Part shown: piece by piece, positions 60,801-64,000 of the stretch | Numbering within the stretch: position 1 is the first letter of the stretch | Layout of the letters: each line of letters begins with the position of its first letter | Source: Glebionis coronaria | Lineage: Eukaryota > Streptophyta > Magnoliopsida > Asterales > Asteraceae | Reading direction: 5' to 3' | Assembly (NCBI GenBank): GCA_025667525.1 | Contig: CM046876.1 | Location: forward strand, 531,008,538-531,072,537 | DNA length: 64,000 bases | The notes under the pieces: model-generated | What the model was told of the DNA's origin: nothing | Databases searched by the model: none | Seen by the model: the letters and a program-made list of their open reading frames with translations, nothing else | Program-made: the position numbers and the translations under genes

Positions 60801-61179
60801 CTTGTGTTCAAAAGCTTTATGGTTTATTTCAAACCCCATTATTGTTTATTTAAAAACCTATGAATTCACTCAACCGTTGTGTTGACTGTTTAGCATGTAT
60901 TCTCAGGTGTATAGGTTATGACCAGCTGGAGCATGGAGCCGCGCGGGATAATGTAAAGGCAAAACAAACAATTTCCATTCGATACTTTTGACAAACTTTT
61001 ATATTTATTAAGGTTTGTATAAATTGTTGGGACCTCTTTTTATTGAACTCTGTTTTCATCGAATGGTTTATTTTATAAAACGTCTCTTTTGAGGTCGTTT
61101 TCTATGACTGTGTGTGATGTGCTATGAAGTAACGCCCAATGTTGATATTCCGCTGTCTTGTGAAATTGGGGGTGTTACA
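57884..61179 (+). repeat. LTR 2 of the tandem LARD (shared)
   Basis: Exactly 3296 bp. It serves as 3' LTR of unit 1 and 5' LTR of unit 2. Confidence 0.92.
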
Positions 61180-61182
61180 GAT

Positions 61183-61194
61183 TGGTATCAGAGC
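61183..61194 (+). promoter_or_regulatory. Primer-binding site of the second LARD interior
   Basis: TGGTATCAGAGC, same spacing as in unit 1. Confidence 0.88.
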
Positions 61195-61874
61195 ACTAGT
61201 TATAACGAACTAGGTCATTTTTAAAACCTAGACTATAACTGCTCTTTCGTAAAATTGTTTGGTTGCCTTACAAAGTATCCGCGCGCTCATGGCTCCTTGA
61301 AACAAAAGCTTGGTTGTGATATTGTGATCATGTGTGTATGTAGAAATGTTTGTATGTATATTGAATGTATATACTATGGTATTTAAGGGAATTGTGCATG
61401 AAGCAATGAGCCTTACGTGATTATCGTATATTTTATGATACGGTTTTATAGAGAGTTTGGCCTCGCCGCCAATCACTTTTCTTGATAATTAATTTATTAT
61501 CCGAATACGAGTATGGACCTCGTTTGATATTTTGGGTACATATATATTGTTTCATAATCTATCGCATGTCGACTAATTTAAGCTCGATTTTTGTCATCGC
61601 ATCGTGATGTGCCAATTTAGGACATCTCCTTTTGAAACGTAATTGATAAGAGTATTATTATATTTCTGCACTCCTTATGATTTTGGAGAATCATTTTTTC
61701 AAGGAGAGATCTTCTACGTAATATAACGTTTAATTTAATTGTGTTTGATTACGTTTTGTGGCGAAAAGGAGGATGCCAATGTTGGACCTAAAATATATAT
61801 ACCCAAATCATTATATAATTTGGGTACAACAAAGATATGCTCATAGTAGTCATTAGTTGAGCAATTTAATACCT

Positions 61875-62279
61875 TATATTTAAATGGAATGGGACATTTA
61901 AATATAGAGAATTTAAATCGTCCAACTATGTGTCGTTTAAGGTTATCTTATTGAAATGGATTGGGACATTTGAATAAGAAAGTTTTAAACCACTGGACCT
62001 TAGATTGTTTATGGTTTCTTTATTCAGATGGAATGAGACGTTTGAATAAAGAAATCATGGAGTAAGTTTGACACCATGTACTTTTCTTGGCATTTAATTT
62101 GATTATGTTATCGTGTTTTGTGGTGGTATTACTGAGTAGGATGATTTATAATCATCTTGTTGAAATAAACTGGGACGCCTTTTTATTTGAACAAGAAAGT
62201 TATAAGTTCCCGAACCATAAATTTATAAATTCTTGTTTACATGGATTGGGACGCCTTTCGATGAAAACAAGAAATTATA
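61875..62279 (+). repeat. Five hairpins with a shared loop motif, copy 2
   Basis: The same five hairpins shifted by 5918 bp. In H3 the loop reads GGAATGAGAC, a single change. Confidence 0.85.
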
Positions 62280-62691
62280 AACAAGTGGGCTCAAGAGTGC
62301 TTGACTTAGTTTGTGATTATTTTTGTATACGGATGTATTTCTTCAACTCATGTTTCGTTGGTACGAATCGTTCGTTTTGTCATCATTATGGTTATTATTG
62401 ATTATCGTCTATGTACGAGTAACCCATTAGTCTTCTCTCAAGTTATGATTTGTCTTTACGGACTATTTATAATGTGTACCGTCTATCGTGAGATTTATAA
62501 GCTAATCATTAAGAAACGTTACCCGTTATGAGAATAGACAACTTGTCTAATCGACACTAAGACTTAAGTGTGTACTAGTGGATCAACCGATGGTTAAGTT
62601 ATCACCGACAACTCATCGTGAATGAAACGATTTTGAAATTTTTCTTGTTATTATCGATGGCTCATCGAATAAATTTTTTCAAACGTAACGA

Positions 62692-62886
62692 TAATATCTT
62701 TCGGATATGAATCCATTTGTGAGCACCCTGTCATATCTTTTGGGTATTGATCCATTTGTGAGAACCCTGTAATATCTTTTGGGTATGAATCCGTTTGTGA
62801 GCACCCTGTAATATCTTTTGGGTATGGATCCGTATGTGAGCACCCTGTAATGTCATCTGGGTATGGATCCGTGTGTGAGCACCCTC
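62692..62886 (+). repeat. 39-bp tandem repeat, 5 units, copy 2
   Basis: Same five units as at 56774-56968, with one visible change in unit 1 (ATCCATTTG). Confidence 0.85.
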
Positions 62887-63801
62887 TGATGACGAAAATA
62901 TTGTTCTATATGCATCTATGCAATCAAGATCATGAACATCCTTTAACTTGAAAACTTTCCTTTGACTAGACTTATCTAAAAATCCTATCAAATATTATTA
63001 TTTATTATGGCTTGGCTACTTAGCAAGCATGATTTAACTTGATTGAACTTATTTGATTTGGCATGGCTTGACTATTTTGCAAGCATGTCATAATGTGATT
63101 ATATGTGCCTAATGATGGCTTTTATATTTGATTTGGATCATAGTTCCTTCGATCGAGTAAAGTATGCTCCGAACGAATTCCGTGTCGATGAATTCGCTTT
63201 TGACGAAATAAGTTTGCATGTTCGAGATCAATGCAATTAGGTGATTTTATATGACTAGTATTATTATCTCGTCTTGATTATTTTGTAACGTTTCGATGGA
63301 CTTATGTGTGATCCATGCGATTTTCTCTTACGGCGTAATTGCTTTTATCAGACCCGTGGACGATGTGTGTTTTAATTTGATCGACGTGGTCATCGATTGT
63401 TTTAAATTGATTGTCGCATTGGAAAATTTCTCAAATGCGCCCAATTCTTTTGTCTCCTCACTTTTCATGAGGAATTTTTCTAACTTATATCGACCGTCGC
63501 AAGTTCGATAAGCTAGTAGTAATGTACCTTGAGGCACTTCCAAAAATTGATGGTTTGTTAATTTTTCTCTTCTAATGGCTTCTCCTTCGAGTTATGTATT
63601 ATTCTTTCCTTATAAGGATTGAAGATACATTCAAGTCGTTTACTTGTACCATTACATATACTCATCGCTTTGTCTTTTTTCATTTCACCTTCGTTAGAAA
63701 CCTAGGCAATGACTTGTCTATTCCTCACGTCTTCCCCATTAAACCAAAGACTATTAAGACGAATTAAGCGCCGGGACGTCGCTTCCTAAAGGGGTAGCTA
63801 A

Positions 63802-64000
63802 TGTAGTAAATCGAACTTTAAAATCAACATTTAGACCGAGTTCTAATACTATTTCTAATATTCAAACCAATATTTAATAATCGACTTTTATTTATCATGT
63901 TTGTCTCAACGAATAATATTTAATTATTGAATAGCCGACATGGTTAGGGATTTAAAGTATCGAATAAGTGTCATTTATTATTTATAGATAAAGATTATGT
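63802..64000 (+). repeat. LTR 3 of the tandem LARD, first 199 bp
   Basis: Matches the first 199 bp of LTR 1 and LTR 2. It shares GACCGAG with LTR 1, where LTR 2 has GACCAAG. Confidence 0.92.

Larger units (their letters stand above)
61180..63801 (+). other. LARD interior, copy 2 (non-coding)
   Basis: Same length as copy 1 (2622 bp) with scattered substitutions. Ends with AAAGGGGTAGCTAA before LTR 3. No gene. Confidence 0.75.
51966..64000 (+). mobile_element. Large non-coding LTR element in tandem (LTR-int-LTR-int-LTR)
   Basis: LTR starts (TGTAGTAAATCGAAC) lie at 51966, 57884 and 63802, an exact 5918-bp period. LTR 3296 bp (51966-55261, 57884-61179), interior 2622 bp. A Met-tRNA primer site is at 55265-55276 and again at 61183-61194; a purine tract (AAAGGGGTAGC) precedes each downstream LTR. 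No gag or pol sequence, so a LARD-type non-autonomous element. Left target flank CCTAT (51961-51965). The third LTR runs off the window. About 16 LTR differences counted by eye. Confidence 0.9.

Overview
This is a window of repeat-dominated plant nuclear DNA. I infer an eudicot, most likely Asteraceae, because the Copia gag coiled-coil ORF, the extra 3' Copia ORF and the Athila polyprotein resemble element families I know from Tanacetum/Artemisia-type genomes; that lineage call rests on memory, not on a search. Nearly all coding capacity belongs to LTR retrotransposons (Copia, Athila, Tekay, a small-LTR chromovirus, large non-coding LTR elements), plus a Cassandra TRIM and a short Helitron. 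No intact cellular gene is visible. One possible host gene remnant lies at about 31.68-32.72 kb (minus).

Layout. (A) 1-5240: the 3' part of a plus-strand Copia-like element: a gag-type coiled-coil ORF, 3 kb of non-coding sequence rich in repeated hairpins and GGGGGAG tracts, and a 3' LTR whose start is duplicated. (B) 5250-6780: unassigned flank. (C) 6781-31344: one complete minus-strand Copia with 465-bp LTRs and a CAAAC target duplication. It carries gag, pol and a large extra 3' ORF, all broken. Two elements sit inside it: a plus-strand Athila (11667-23812, LTR-internal-LTR-truncated second internal) with an intact 1895-codon gag-pol, and a complete minus-strand Cassandra (24437-25049, TSD TAATG) in the RNase H region. 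(D) 31345-33759: host-like flank with the possible gene remnant and a 744-bp Helitron. (E) 33760-37485: the 3' part of a minus-strand chromodomain Gypsy whose integrase is split by a solo Athila-like LTR. (F) 37486-43290: a plus-strand Tekay-like Gypsy inserted in E, with a long LTR, intron-like interruptions in gag and CAG-to-TAG stops. (G) 43291-51965: a minus-strand element with 2.6-kb LTRs and a decayed interior, inserted in F. (H) 51966-64000: a large non-coding LTR element in tandem, LTR-internal-LTR-internal-LTR, with an exact 5918-bp period, inserted in the 5' LTR of G.

The nesting gives a relative chronology. By eye, paired LTRs differ by about 0.4-1.4 percent, so most insertions look recent. 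The observation I find most interesting is shared by several unrelated elements. Their non-coding parts contain tandem imperfect repeats that fold into hairpins in which the arm sequence differs between repeats while pairing is kept. In the 5.9-kb tandem element, five such hairpins also share one loop motif. This looks like selection on RNA (or single-strand DNA) structure, for example packaging or dimerisation signals, and can be tested computationally.
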